From Deltaproteobacteria bacterium (GTDB lineage Bacteria; Myxococcota; Myxococcia; Myxococcales; SZAS-1): a DNA stretch of 41,989 nucleotides. Position numbers and translations under genes: made by a program. The stretch spans positions 1 through 41,989 of the forward strand of contig JAFEBB010000064.1 of assembly GCA_018266075.1 (NCBI GenBank), given 5' to 3'. This document shows positions 33,951 through 41,989 of the stretch, piece by piece; positions within the stretch are counted from its first letter, which is position 1; each line of letters starts with the position of its first letter. Below the pieces are notes generated by a model. That model searched no databases and was not told the origin of the DNA. It was given only the letters and a program-made list of their open reading frames with translations.

Positions 33951-35774
33951 ATGTCGCTTCCGCAGCCGACGATCCCCGTGGTGCGCAACCCGGCCGCCCT
34001 GGCCTTTGGCGACGGCGAATCCGGGCACTTGCGCGCGCGGCCCGAAGATCCGGCGCTCGCCGTGCCCGACTTCGTGGTCCAGCTCCTGCTCAGCTGCGAC
34101 GCGCTCGAGCCCATCGCGGATCACGCGGCGCGCTTCGGCTCGCAGTTTGGCGGCATCCAGGGCTTCAAGTTCGCGGGAGTGGCCAAGTCGTTCGCGGAGT
34201 CGCTGGGGCCATTGCCCAAGGGCGGCAGCGGGCTGGACAAGGCGCTCGTCGGAATCCTCCAGCACCTCACGGCGCGCGGGCACCTGCTCACCGGGCCCGA
34301 GCTGCGAGAGCGACTCGCCCCACTGACGGGCACGGCGGGAACGATCACCTCGATGTGCCTGCCCACGGCGAATCGGCCCGAGACGCTGAAGCGCGCGCTC
34401 GCGAGCTACCTGGGCCACTTCCAGAAGCACGGGCGCAAGCTGCGCGTGGTGGTCGGCGATGACTCGACCGATCCGGCTGCGGTCGCCGCGAACGCTGCCG
34501 TGATCGAGGCCGCGCGAAAGGACTTCGGCGGGCAGGTGGAGCACCTGAGCCGCGCAGATCGGCCGGCGCTCGTGGAGAAGCACGCGGGCGGCGACGCGGC
34601 CAAGCGCGAGGCGCTCGAGTTCCTGCTCCTCGATGCCGACGGTCTCGGTCAGACCTACGGCGCGAGCCGCAACGCGCTGCTGCTTGCGACGCGCGGCGAG
34701 CTCGTCTTCTTCGCCGACGACGACACGCTCGCCGAGCTGCATTCGGCCCGAGGACGCAGCGCCGGCGTGGGCATGCTCTTTCCGGGCGAGGAGCCGCAGC
34801 CGCTCTCGCGCTGGCCAGATCGCGACGCGGCCAAGCGGTCGGTGGAAGCCGTCGACGCGGATCTGCTCGCGTTGCACGAGAAGCTGCTCGGGCGTCCGCC
34901 GGCTGCTGCGGTCGCCGACGCGCTCGGTGCGGAGGCGCTGGTGAGCGGGCTGGTTCCAGAAATCGGCGCCGCGCTCGCGAGCGGTTGGGGTCAGATCGCG
35001 GTCACGCTGAATGGCCTCGTCGGTGACTCGGGCTCGTCGATGCCGACGATCCTGTCGATGCTGGAAGCCCGCGGTGAAGAGGCCGCGCGCATCTTCGGCA
35101 ACGGCGGGCTCGCGCAGACGGTTTCGCAGAGCCGCGAGGTGGTGAAGCTCGGCGCTGAGCTTCGGCTGGGCGCGAATGGGCCGTGCATGGCCACGTTCTT
35201 CGGCTTCGACAACCGCGGCCCGCTGGTGCCGTTCTTCCCGCACTTCCGGCGCGAGGAGATTCCGTTCAAGGAGCTGCTGGTGCGCACGCGCGGCGCCGCC
35301 ACGCTCGCCTACTTGCCCTATGCATTGCTGCACGCGCCGCCGGGAAATGCGCCGCGGGTGCTGCCGTCGGTGGCCATGTCGGATGTGTTCATCGCGGCGC
35401 TCGTCGAGGTCGCGCCGGCGCCGTGGGGCGCGGATCCGGCGGCGATGCTGCGCGCGCTCGGTGCGCGACTGGCGGCCGTCGGCGAGCAGCCTGCGGCCGC
35501 GTTCCGTCGCCAGGTGCTCGACATCGCCCAGGCCGGACGCCTGCACATGCTCTCCGCCCGTCGACGCGCGCTCGCTGAGCTCCGCGGCAAGCTGCCCGGC
35601 GCGCTGGCGAGCGAGGCCGAGCGCACCATCCACACGTGGATCTCGCAGCTGCAAGGGCCGCTGGTGGCCGCCGAGCCGGCCCTGGTGGAGAAGCTCGGCG
35701 ACGGCGCGAAGGCAGAGGCGGCGACGCAGCGGCTGCTCGCACGCTTCGGGCGCGCCGTGGCGGCGCTGGCCTGA
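33951..35774 (+). CDS. Glycosyltransferase (GT-A) with extra N-terminal domain
   Basis: 607 residues; GGAGG lies five bases before the ATG. From about residue 130 it shows a GT-A fold: TSMCLPTANRPETLKRALASYL, LRVVVGDDSTD and GASRNALLLATRGELVFFADDDT (the DDD is the metal/sugar-nucleotide DXD). The preceding 120 residues do not belong to the fold. VVQLLLSCDALEPIADHAARFG and LVGILQHLTARGHLL remind me of a PqqD-like winged helix, though this is weak. The C-terminal half contains FFGFDNRGPLVPFFPHFRREEIPFKELL and a helical tail rich in Ala and Arg. No membrane segment. It probably supplies sugar to the membrane proteins encoded downstream. Confidence 0.82.
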   Translation: MSLPQPTIPVVRNPAALAFGDGESGHLRARPEDPALAVPDFVVQLLLSCDALEPIADHAARFGSQFGGIQGFKFAGVAKSFAESLGPLPKGGSGLDKALVGILQHLTARGHLLTGPELRERLAPLTGTAGTITSMCLPTANRPETLKRALASYLGHFQKHGRKLRVVVGDDSTDPAAVAANAAVIEAARKDFGGQVEHLSRADRPALVEKHAGGDAAKREALEFLLLDADGLGQTYGASRNALLLATRGELVFFADDDTLAELHSARGRSAGVGMLFPGEEPQPLSRWPDRDAAKRSVEAVDADLLALHEKLLGRPPAAAVADALGAEALVSGLVPEIGAALASGWGQIAVTLNGLVGDSGSSMPTILSMLEARGEEAARIFGNGGLAQTVSQSREVVKLGAELRLGANGPCMATFFGFDNRGPLVPFFPHFRREEIPFKELLVRTRGAATLAYLPYALLHAPPGNAPRVLPSVAMSDVFIAALVEVAPAPWGADPAAMLRALGARLAAVGEQPAAAFRRQVLDIAQAGRLHMLSARRRALAELRGKLPGALASEAERTIHTWISQLQGPLVAAEPALVEKLGDGAKAEAATQRLLARFGRAVAALA

Positions 35775-35818
35775 AGTTTCCGTCTCTCCTCGGGCGCGCC
35801 TACACTGGCCGCGTCCCG

Positions 35819-38026
35819 ATGGCGGCAAACGGAAAACTCCGGCGCGTCGCGGCCGTGCATGCGGCGCTGGCGATTGCCGCGCTGGGCGCGGTCTTCCTGC
35901 CCGCGCTGCGGCCCGGCGCCATGCTGCTCGGCCACGACGCCTACCAGCTCTTCTTGCCGCTCAAGCAGTTCCTGCGCGCCGAATTCGCGCAAGGCCACTG
36001 GCCGACGTGGTTCCCGGGCGATGGCCTGGGCATTCCCGTCGCGGGCACGTTCGTGGCCGGGCTGCTGGATCCGCTGAACGTGCTGCTGGTGCTGCCGCCG
36101 GCGCAGGCTGTGAAGTGGATGGTGCTGCTCGCGTATCCGATCGCGGCGCTGGGCGCGGCGCTCGGTGCGCGGGCGCTGGGGCTACCACGACGCGCGGCGC
36201 TCTTCTCCGGCCTGGCGTTCGCGCTCACGGGCGCGCTGGTGAGCCAGAGCGTGAGCTTGCAGTACGTGGGCGCGTTCTCGCGGCTGCCGTGGGCGCTTTG
36301 GGCGGCGCTGCGGCTGCGACGAGCGGGGCGACTCGAGTTCTCCGCGGCGCTCGCGCTGGCGCTCGCGAGCACGCTCTGGAGCGGCGACCCGGAAGTTCTG
36401 TTTCTCGGCGCGCTGACGGCGTCGGTGATCGTGGTGTGGCCGGGTGCACGTGCGTCGACGCGCGCGCGCTGGATCGGCTTGATCGCGGCGGGCATCGCGA
36501 CGGCGCTGCTCACCTTGCCGCTGCTCTTGCCGGCACTGCACACGTTCTCCGGGAGCGCGCGAGCGGGCAGCCTGGATCCCGACGAGGCGCTCGCGTGGTC
36601 GCTGCATCCGGCGCGCTTGGCGGAGCTCGTGCTGGGCACGCCATTTCTCACCGCCAGCTCGGACACGCTCGCGCGCTTCGGCGCTCAGAACGGCGGCTTC
36701 TGGAGCCAGGGCTGCGGCGTGGGCGTGATCGTCCTCGCGCTGGCGGTGCTCGGTGTGCGGCGGCCCGGGCCGCGTTGGCGATGGATCGCTGCGGGCGCGG
36801 CGGCGCTTGCGTTGCTGCTGGCCACGGGGCGCTACGGGCACGTCTACGCGCACGTGCCGGCGATGATGCATTTTCGTTATCCCGAGAAGCTCGTCGTCTG
36901 GGCTGCGCTGCCGATCGCGTGGCTCGCGGGGCGCGGGCTGGTGGGCGCGACGCGCGCGAAGCTCTCGGCCTGGGTGATTCCGTTGGGGATCATCGTCATC
37001 GCAGGCGTCGCCGGGCGCGCGATGGATCCGGGCTTTGGATCGCTGCTCGTGCGCGGGATCCTCTTCGTCGGTGTGGCGATCGCGGTCGCGAAGCTCGCGC
37101 CGCGGAGGATGCGTTGGATCGCGATCGCGGCGCTGGCGTTCGTGGAGCTCGGATCCGCCGATCGCGCGCTGCTCGATCTCGGCGAGGTGGCGACGTACTT
37201 GCCCACGCAGAGTCCGCTGCCCGAGGCGACGGCTGGCGAGCGGATCTGCTCGGATCTCGGCGCGCAGGGCTATCAACTTCCGGCGGGCGTCGAGGACAGC
37301 GAGAGTGCGAGCCGCGCGGCCCAGCTCGCCACGCTCGCGTACGGGCTGCCCTCGCTCTACGGCCTGCGCTCGACCTACGGGCTCACGCCCGCCTGGCCCG
37401 CGGATCTGGTGACGCTCTGTTCCGTCGCCGAGCAGTGCGGAACGCCGTGCGCGCGGCTGCAAGGCGCGCGGCTGCAGTGGCTGCAGCCTGCGTCGGCGAA
37501 GGCGCTGCTCGCGTCGGGGCAATATCGACGCGTGCGCGCGCTGGAGTCGCCGGTCGTGGCCGAGCTGCTCGAGGATCTGCACGCGCCGACCTACGCCGCC
37601 GTGCTTCCCGCTCGCACGTACGACGACGCGTTCGCGACGATCGCGCAGCTGCACCAGGGAAAGCTGCCGACGTCGGAGGTCGCGTGGGTGGCGCGCGCCG
37701 ACAGCGCCGACGCGAATTCGTGGACCGGTCACGGCCATGCGCAGCTCGCGTCGATCGAGCCGGGCCGGATCCGGATCTCGGCCGATGCCGACGGCTCAGC
37801 GCTCCTCGTGCTCCGCGAAGCGATCAACCGCGATTGGCGCGCGACGATCGACGGCACGCCGTCGCCCATCGTGCGCGCCGACTTCGCGATGATTGGCGTC
37901 CCGCTCGCAGCTGGCCATCACGAGGTCGCGCTCGACTTCGTTCCCTTCGGCGGACGCTGGAGCTTGCTCGGCTACGCGCTCGGCCTGCTGCTCTGCGCTG
38001 CGGCGATCGTGCGGGGGCGGCGATGA
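35819..38026 (+). CDS. YfhO-family membrane protein 1
   Basis: 735 residues. A polytopic protein with about twelve helices through residue 480, then a periplasmic part. YfhO signatures: GHDAYQLFLPLKQFLRAEFAQGHWPTWFPGDGLGIP in the first loop and FRYPEKLVVWAALPIAWL near residue 355. The C-terminal end is REAINRDWRATIDGTPSPI and VPLAAGHHEVALDF, like the sugar-transferase YfhO proteins of teichoic acid decoration. GT-C enzymes use lipid-linked sugars. The first Asp of the loop is a likely catalytic residue. ATG 35819 has no clear ribosome site. Its stop overlaps the paralogue (ATGA). Confidence 0.83.
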   Translation: MAANGKLRRVAAVHAALAIAALGAVFLPALRPGAMLLGHDAYQLFLPLKQFLRAEFAQGHWPTWFPGDGLGIPVAGTFVAGLLDPLNVLLVLPPAQAVKWMVLLAYPIAALGAALGARALGLPRRAALFSGLAFALTGALVSQSVSLQYVGAFSRLPWALWAALRLRRAGRLEFSAALALALASTLWSGDPEVLFLGALTASVIVVWPGARASTRARWIGLIAAGIATALLTLPLLLPALHTFSGSARAGSLDPDEALAWSLHPARLAELVLGTPFLTASSDTLARFGAQNGGFWSQGCGVGVIVLALAVLGVRRPGPRWRWIAAGAAALALLLATGRYGHVYAHVPAMMHFRYPEKLVVWAALPIAWLAGRGLVGATRAKLSAWVIPLGIIVIAGVAGRAMDPGFGSLLVRGILFVGVAIAVAKLAPRRMRWIAIAALAFVELGSADRALLDLGEVATYLPTQSPLPEATAGERICSDLGAQGYQLPAGVEDSESASRAAQLATLAYGLPSLYGLRSTYGLTPAWPADLVTLCSVAEQCGTPCARLQGARLQWLQPASAKALLASGQYRRVRALESPVVAELLEDLHAPTYAAVLPARTYDDAFATIAQLHQGKLPTSEVAWVARADSADANSWTGHGHAQLASIEPGRIRISADADGSALLVLREAINRDWRATIDGTPSPIVRADFAMIGVPLAAGHHEVALDFVPFGGRWSLLGYALGLLLCAAAIVRGRR

Positions 38027-40317
38027 AGAACGAGCGCGCCATCGCCTTCGGCGCGAGTGCGCTGGCCTTCGCCATCGCGTTTCGACACGCGCTCTCGCCG
38101 GACGTCTTCCTCTTCCGGCGCGACGCGTTCCGGCTGCACCTTCCGCTCGAGGAGTTCATCGCTGGCGAGCTCCGCGCCGGACGGTTGCCCACGTGGTACC
38201 CGCTCGATGGGCTCGGCGTGTCGCTCGTCGGATCATCGGCGGCCGGTCTTCTGCATCCGCGACACCTGCTGGATCTCCTGTTCTCACCCGCCCAGGCGCT
38301 GAAGTGGACGGCGCTGCTCTCGTACGCGCTCGCGGCGCTGGGCACGTGGCTCCTCGCGCGGGAGCTCGGCGCCGGAAAGCCTGGACGCGCGCTCGCGGCC
38401 GCGGGCTTCGGCACCTGCGGGTATTTGATGAGCATGAGCGAGAACCTCACCTACCTGCTCTCGGCCGCGGCGCTGCCGTGGGTGGTGCTCGCGGCGGAGC
38501 GGCTCGGACGAAGGCCGTCGGCGCGCGCGGCGGTGGGGCTCGGGTTCGCGCTCGCCATCGGAGCGTGGTCGGGCGACCTGCAGGCGGCCATGCTCCAGGC
38601 GGCGCTCGCGGTGGTCCTCGTGCTCGCGCGCGGCTTGCAGCGACGACGGTTGCTGGCGCTCGTGGGCGCGGGAGCGATCGAGCTCCTCTGGTTGCTGCCG
38701 CTGCTGCCGTCGATCGCGGTGCTCGCGCGCAGCTCGGGCCGGCTGGGCGGTCTCGACGACACCATGGCCATGAAGTGGTCTTCGCCTCCGGTGCGCCTCT
38801 TCGAATGGGCGCTCGGCGCGCCCTGGCCCGGAGACTTCATTGACGACCTGGGGCTCGATTTTTCGCGGCGCTATCTGATGCACGCGACTGGCGGGACCTG
38901 GGCGGTGTCGCTCTTCCTCGGGCCGGTGATCACTGCGCTCGCGATACGCGGCCTCCTGCGGCCGACGTCGACGCGGCGGCGTGTGCTCTGGGCCGCTCTC
39001 GCGGCGAGCTCGCTCGTGCTCACGCTGGGCTCACACGCGGGCCTGTACCACCTGTTCTGGCGCTTCGTGCCGCTGTGGAGCGCGTTCCGCTATCCGGAGA
39101 AGCTCGCGCCGTTTGCGGTGCTGCCGCTCTGTCTGCTGGCCGCGCGCGGGCTCGGCGCGCCGAAGTCTCGACGCAGCGTGCTCGCGTTGATCGCCGCGGG
39201 CGCGTCGTTGCTCGTGGCCGTGGCGCTCGTTCAGCCAGGCTGGATGAGCGCCGCCCTCACCGCGCTGGATCAAGCGCACGCGGATCCGGATCCGGAGATC
39301 CTCGACGGCATCGTGAGCACGCTGCGGCTTCAGCTCGCGGTGGGCGGTGGATGTCTGGTGCTGCTGGCACTGGTGGCGTCGCGGGGGATGCACACGTTGT
39401 GGCTCGCGCCGGCACTGCAGCTCTTGCTCGCGATGCCGGTGATCGCCTGGACGGTGCGGACTGCGCCCACCTCGTGGCTGGAGCGGCGCTCGCCATTCGT
39501 CGACGCCGCGCGCACGCTTCAAGGGCCCGGCCGCATCTGCCAGGACGCCAACGACTACCACTTCGATACGCCGCCGCAGGAGAACGGCATGGAGGTCGTG
39601 GAGGGCGCGGACTTGCTCGCGCTCGCGCCCGATCACGGCGCGCGGCTCGGCGTGGCCACGTCGCGCGCGTACCTGCCCGGCTTTCCCGCGGCGCTGAACG
39701 GGCTCTGCGACAACCGCTCCTGCGGCACGGCTTGCTCGCGGCGGCTCGGTGCTTCGGGCGGCGTGGTCGACGGCGCGAAGTTCGAGGCCCTCCAGAAAGG
39801 CGGCGCCGCACTGCGCGAGCTCGCGCGCGCGCACGATCCCGCGCTGGTGCTCTTCGCGGATCCGTCGGCGCGGCCGTTCGCCGAGCCGGTGGCCGTGCGC
39901 CACGTGGCCACGGCCGAGCTCGCGGCGGCCCAGCTCGCGGCGACGGTCGCCCACCCCATCCCGGAGGTGGTGATGGTCGGTGCCGGTGATGATTCGCCCG
40001 CGGTCGCAGGGCACGTGGACGTCGAGCGCCCTCGGCCCGACACGCTCGTCGCGCATGCGGTGATGGAGAGGGCGGGCTGGATCGTCGTCCGCGAGAGCTG
40101 CGATCCGGGCTGGCGCGGGCGGCTCGACGGCGCGCCGATTCCCCTCACGCAGGCGGACCTGGCGTTCTGCGCGGTGCAGCTCCCGGCAGGCGATCATCGG
40201 CTCGAGCTGCACTACGCGCCGCTGGGCTGGCCCTGGGCCTTCGCGGGATATGGTGCGGCGTGGCTCGTCGCGGGCGCGCTCGTTCTGCGGCCCCGGCGTC
40301 GAGCGGCGCGATCATGA
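38023..40317 (+). CDS. YfhO-family membrane protein 2
   Basis: 764 residues, paralogue of the previous protein. The two share the loop RRDAFRLHLPLEEFIAGELRAGRLPTWYPLDGLG, the FRYPEKLAPFAVLPL block and the C-terminal ESCDPGWRGRLDGAPIPL with VQLPAGDHRLELHYAPLGW. About twelve helices. Extra cysteines occur near residues 565-575 (LCDNRSCGTACSRR), comparable with the CSVAEQCGTPCARL stretch of the first paralogue, so a disulfide region is probably conserved. The ATG overlaps the upstream stop and its own stop overlaps the next start, so all three are translated together. Confidence 0.83.
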   Translation: MKNERAIAFGASALAFAIAFRHALSPDVFLFRRDAFRLHLPLEEFIAGELRAGRLPTWYPLDGLGVSLVGSSAAGLLHPRHLLDLLFSPAQALKWTALLSYALAALGTWLLARELGAGKPGRALAAAGFGTCGYLMSMSENLTYLLSAAALPWVVLAAERLGRRPSARAAVGLGFALAIGAWSGDLQAAMLQAALAVVLVLARGLQRRRLLALVGAGAIELLWLLPLLPSIAVLARSSGRLGGLDDTMAMKWSSPPVRLFEWALGAPWPGDFIDDLGLDFSRRYLMHATGGTWAVSLFLGPVITALAIRGLLRPTSTRRRVLWAALAASSLVLTLGSHAGLYHLFWRFVPLWSAFRYPEKLAPFAVLPLCLLAARGLGAPKSRRSVLALIAAGASLLVAVALVQPGWMSAALTALDQAHADPDPEILDGIVSTLRLQLAVGGGCLVLLALVASRGMHTLWLAPALQLLLAMPVIAWTVRTAPTSWLERRSPFVDAARTLQGPGRICQDANDYHFDTPPQENGMEVVEGADLLALAPDHGARLGVATSRAYLPGFPAALNGLCDNRSCGTACSRRLGASGGVVDGAKFEALQKGGAALRELARAHDPALVLFADPSARPFAEPVAVRHVATAELAAAQLAATVAHPIPEVVMVGAGDDSPAVAGHVDVERPRPDTLVAHAVMERAGWIVVRESCDPGWRGRLDGAPIPLTQADLAFCAVQLPAGDHRLELHYAPLGWPWAFAGYGAAWLVAGALVLRPRRRAARS

Positions 40318-41801
40318 CCGAGACCGTCGACATCGTCCCGACGCGCACGCGGCTCCTGCTCTGCGCCGCATCCGTGCTCGCTGTGGCGCTGCCCTTCCTC
40401 TCGGTGTCGCTGCCACCGTCGACGGACTTGCCGCAGCACCTCTCGCAGATCCGCATGCTCGGCGAGACCTTCGCCGGCTCCACGCTCTACCGGTTCCAGC
40501 CGTTCACGCCGTACGGCACCGTGTACGTGTTCTTCGGGCTACTCTGGCTGGTGGCGCCGCTCGCGAAGGTGCCAGCGCTCGCGGGCCTGGTGCTGGCCGA
40601 GGCCTGGGTGCTCGCGGTGCACGGCCTGGCCCGGGCGCGCAAGCGCTCGCCGGCTGCGGCGGTGATCGCTTCGGTGTTTGCGTTCAGCCACCTGGTGTAC
40701 TGGGGCTTCGCGTCGTTCGCGCTGGGCTTCTCGGCCTTTGCGACCTGGCTGTACCTCACTCGACCGCGCGGGGCCGCCCCGGGCCCGCGCGAGGCCGTGT
40801 CCGTTGGCGCAGGCGCGCTGCTGCTCTACTTCACGCATGCCTTGTGGTTCCTGGCCGGGCTGGGCTGGCTCGGAATGCAGGCGCTCCTCTTTCAGCGGCA
40901 GCCGCGACGTTGGCTGTGGCGAGGTGGCGCGGTGCTGGTCACGGTGGGGCTCGCGCTGGCCTGGTATCCGAGCTACGCGCGGCGCGCGGCGCGCGAGTTC
41001 GACGTCTCCATCGGCTGGATCGACTGGACGGATCGCCTCGGCCCCGCCTGGTGGATCGACGCGCTCCTGGGTGGCGTGCGCGGCCTGCTCGAGCCGGTGA
41101 CGCTGTTGGTGCTGGCCGTGGTCGCCCTCGTGGTCTGGCGGCTGCGACGCGGGCCCGCGGATCGCGAGCTGCTCACCGTCGCGGCGGTCTTCATCGTGAG
41201 CGGGCTGCTCTTGCCCGACCACTACATGAACACCGTCCGCTTCGCGCAGCGCTACGTGCCTGCGGGCGCGACGCTGCTCGCGCTCGGGCTCCCCGCGGCT
41301 TCGCGGCCCACGCGCGCGAGTGTGGCCGCCGCGCTCACCGCGCTCTTGTTGTTCTGTGGCGTCACGCGCGCGCGTTGGGTGCGCTGGAGCGAGACGGAGC
41401 TCGACGGGCTCTCGGGCGCGCTCGCGTCGCTGCCGCACAACGCGCGCGTTCTCGGACTGAACGAGCTTCCCCAGAGCCAGGTCCTGCGCGGAAAGCCGTT
41501 CCTGCAGATGACGTCGTACGCGCAGGTCTTCAACGGCGGCACGACGAACGCGTCGTTCTGCGACTACCCGCACTTCCCCGTCGTGTGTCGCGACACCGCG
41601 CATCCGTGGACGCAGGGACTCGAAGAGGAGCCGGATGGGTTGCTCGCCACCGACCTGCCCTACTTCGACGCCGTGCTCATTCAAGCCACGCCCGAGCGCC
41701 ACGACGCGCTCGCGGCGAAGTGGGGCTTCGTGCCGCTCAGTCCGCCGGCGCGGTGGCGGGCGTATCGCATCCTCGCAAAAGCAACGGGGCCAGGCCACTA
41801 G
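40314..41801 (+). CDS. GT-C-like integral membrane protein
   Basis: 495 residues. About ten predicted helices, with an Asp-rich first loop (PPSTDLPQHLSQIR) as in GT-C glycosyltransferases, WLYLTRPRG and HYMNTVRFAQRYVPAGATL. The C-terminal 90 residues are extracytoplasmic with three cysteines in NASFCDYPHFPVVCRD. The ATG overlaps the second YfhO stop. The exact family is not assigned. Together with the YfhO pair it suggests three membrane sugar transferases that modify one glycan or protein. The stop codon sits in the loop of a terminator-like hairpin. Confidence 0.75.
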   Translation: MTETVDIVPTRTRLLLCAASVLAVALPFLSVSLPPSTDLPQHLSQIRMLGETFAGSTLYRFQPFTPYGTVYVFFGLLWLVAPLAKVPALAGLVLAEAWVLAVHGLARARKRSPAAAVIASVFAFSHLVYWGFASFALGFSAFATWLYLTRPRGAAPGPREAVSVGAGALLLYFTHALWFLAGLGWLGMQALLFQRQPRRWLWRGGAVLVTVGLALAWYPSYARRAAREFDVSIGWIDWTDRLGPAWWIDALLGGVRGLLEPVTLLVLAVVALVVWRLRRGPADRELLTVAAVFIVSGLLLPDHYMNTVRFAQRYVPAGATLLALGLPAASRPTRASVAAALTALLLFCGVTRARWVRWSETELDGLSGALASLPHNARVLGLNELPQSQVLRGKPFLQMTSYAQVFNGGTTNASFCDYPHFPVVCRDTAHPWTQGLEEEPDGLLATDLPYFDAVLIQATPERHDALAAKWGFVPLSPPARWRAYRILAKATGPGH

Positions 41802-41812
41802 GCCCAGCCCCG
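41785..41812. terminator. Bidirectional hairpin between convergent genes
   Basis: CGGGGC (41785-41790) pairs with GCCCCG (41807-41812). After a 2x2 mismatch, GGCC pairs with GGCC over ACTA. The TAG stop of the GT-C gene begins in the loop. It is placed to end both the plus-strand cluster and the minus-strand gene ending at 41838. Confidence 0.5.
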
Positions 41813-41837
41813 AGGCTTAACAGAATCGTTACGACGA

Positions 41838-41989
41838 CTACGACATCGTCGAGTAAGCAGCGAAGTTCGTCACGTTGCGGTGGGTCGACGAAGCAGCGGC
41901 CTTCTTGGCGCCGGTGCTCTGGTCCGCCGTGCCCGCCAGCGCGTCGACCGAGGCGCCGAACATGCGGCGGATGTTGTCGCCGAAGAGGG
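41838..41989 (-). CDS. C-terminal fragment of unrecognised protein
   Basis: The last 49 residues of a minus-strand gene entering from the right edge, ending TAG at 41838-41840. Visible are FGDNIRRMFGASVDALAG, a short Gln/Ser/Lys/Ala linker and the end HRNVTNFAAYSTMS. This frame has no other stop to the edge and its codons are G/C-ending. The opposite strand and other frames give no better product. Family not recognised. Confidence 0.6.
   Translation of the reverse strand, partial: LFGDNIRRMFGASVDALAGTADQSTGAKKAAASSTHRNVTNFAAYSTMS

Noticed and set aside
31541-34462. 973-residue plus-strand open frame opposite PBP1A
   Set aside because: PBP1A has all catalytic motifs; this frame has none and ends inside the glycosyltransferase gene.
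35176-38022. Long upstream extension of the second YfhO frame
   Set aside because: The first part is an Arg-rich shadow of the glycosyltransferase and first YfhO gene. The protein proper begins at the ATG at 38023.

Overview
The window is GC-rich DNA with strongly G/C-biased third codon positions. It carries many lipoproteins with DAG/DGG tracts after the lipid cysteine, a zinc-ribbon plus GYF-like plus TPR membrane protein, a GatCAB amidotransferase and large multidomain secreted proteins. Together these suggest a myxobacterium-like member of the Myxococcota (former Deltaproteobacteria). I saw no tRNA, rRNA, CRISPR array, insertion sequence or prophage, so this looks like ordinary chromosome. 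Most long opposite-strand reading frames are shadows caused by the high GC content.

Left part (1-5142): the start of a secreted protein on the minus strand, a 327-base intergenic stretch with an unusual four-arm hairpin array, then five probable surface lipoproteins, including a choice-of-anchor D domain protein and an NHL-repeat protein. From 11200 down to 5139 a minus-strand run encodes a lipoprotein, a zinc-ribbon/GYF-like/TPR membrane protein, a small TFIIB-type zinc-finger protein, and gatC, gatA and gatB. The last four genes of this run overlap or nearly touch. GatCAB makes Asn-tRNA and/or Gln-tRNA by transamidation.

Middle part (11296-21266): a small Rossmann-fold protein diverges from ftsK, the septal DNA translocase, whose stop overlaps a tiny lipoprotein gene. 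Then comes a compact plus-strand block of coiled-coil protein, RNase HII, AlkA-like DNA glycosylase and a cysteine-bearing DUF2325-like protein. It is preceded by a palindrome that resembles the Myxococcus LexA box, so it may be a damage-responsive repair operon. On the minus strand follow an MpaB/rubber-oxygenase family protein and acetyl-CoA synthetase.

Right part (21340-41989): a minus-strand series encodes a lipoprotein, a 1052-residue S41 protease with PDZ, CARDB-like and SH3-like regions, a periplasmic TPR protein, an acidic protein of unknown function and a benzoate-CoA-ligase family enzyme. A TMTC-like GT-C/TPR membrane protein converges on a penicillin-binding protein 1A with an insertion of about 100 residues inside its glycosyltransferase domain. 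The final plus-strand cluster (33951-41801) has a DXD-type glycosyltransferase with an extra N-terminal domain, two YfhO-family membrane proteins and a further GT-C-like membrane protein. The last three are joined by ATGA overlaps and are probably a polysaccharide or protein glycosylation unit. The window closes with a bidirectional hairpin and the C-terminus of an unrecognised minus-strand gene.

The best candidates for something undescribed are the LexA-box-like repair operon, the PBP1A insertion, the glycosyltransferase/YfhO cluster and the four-arm hairpin array.
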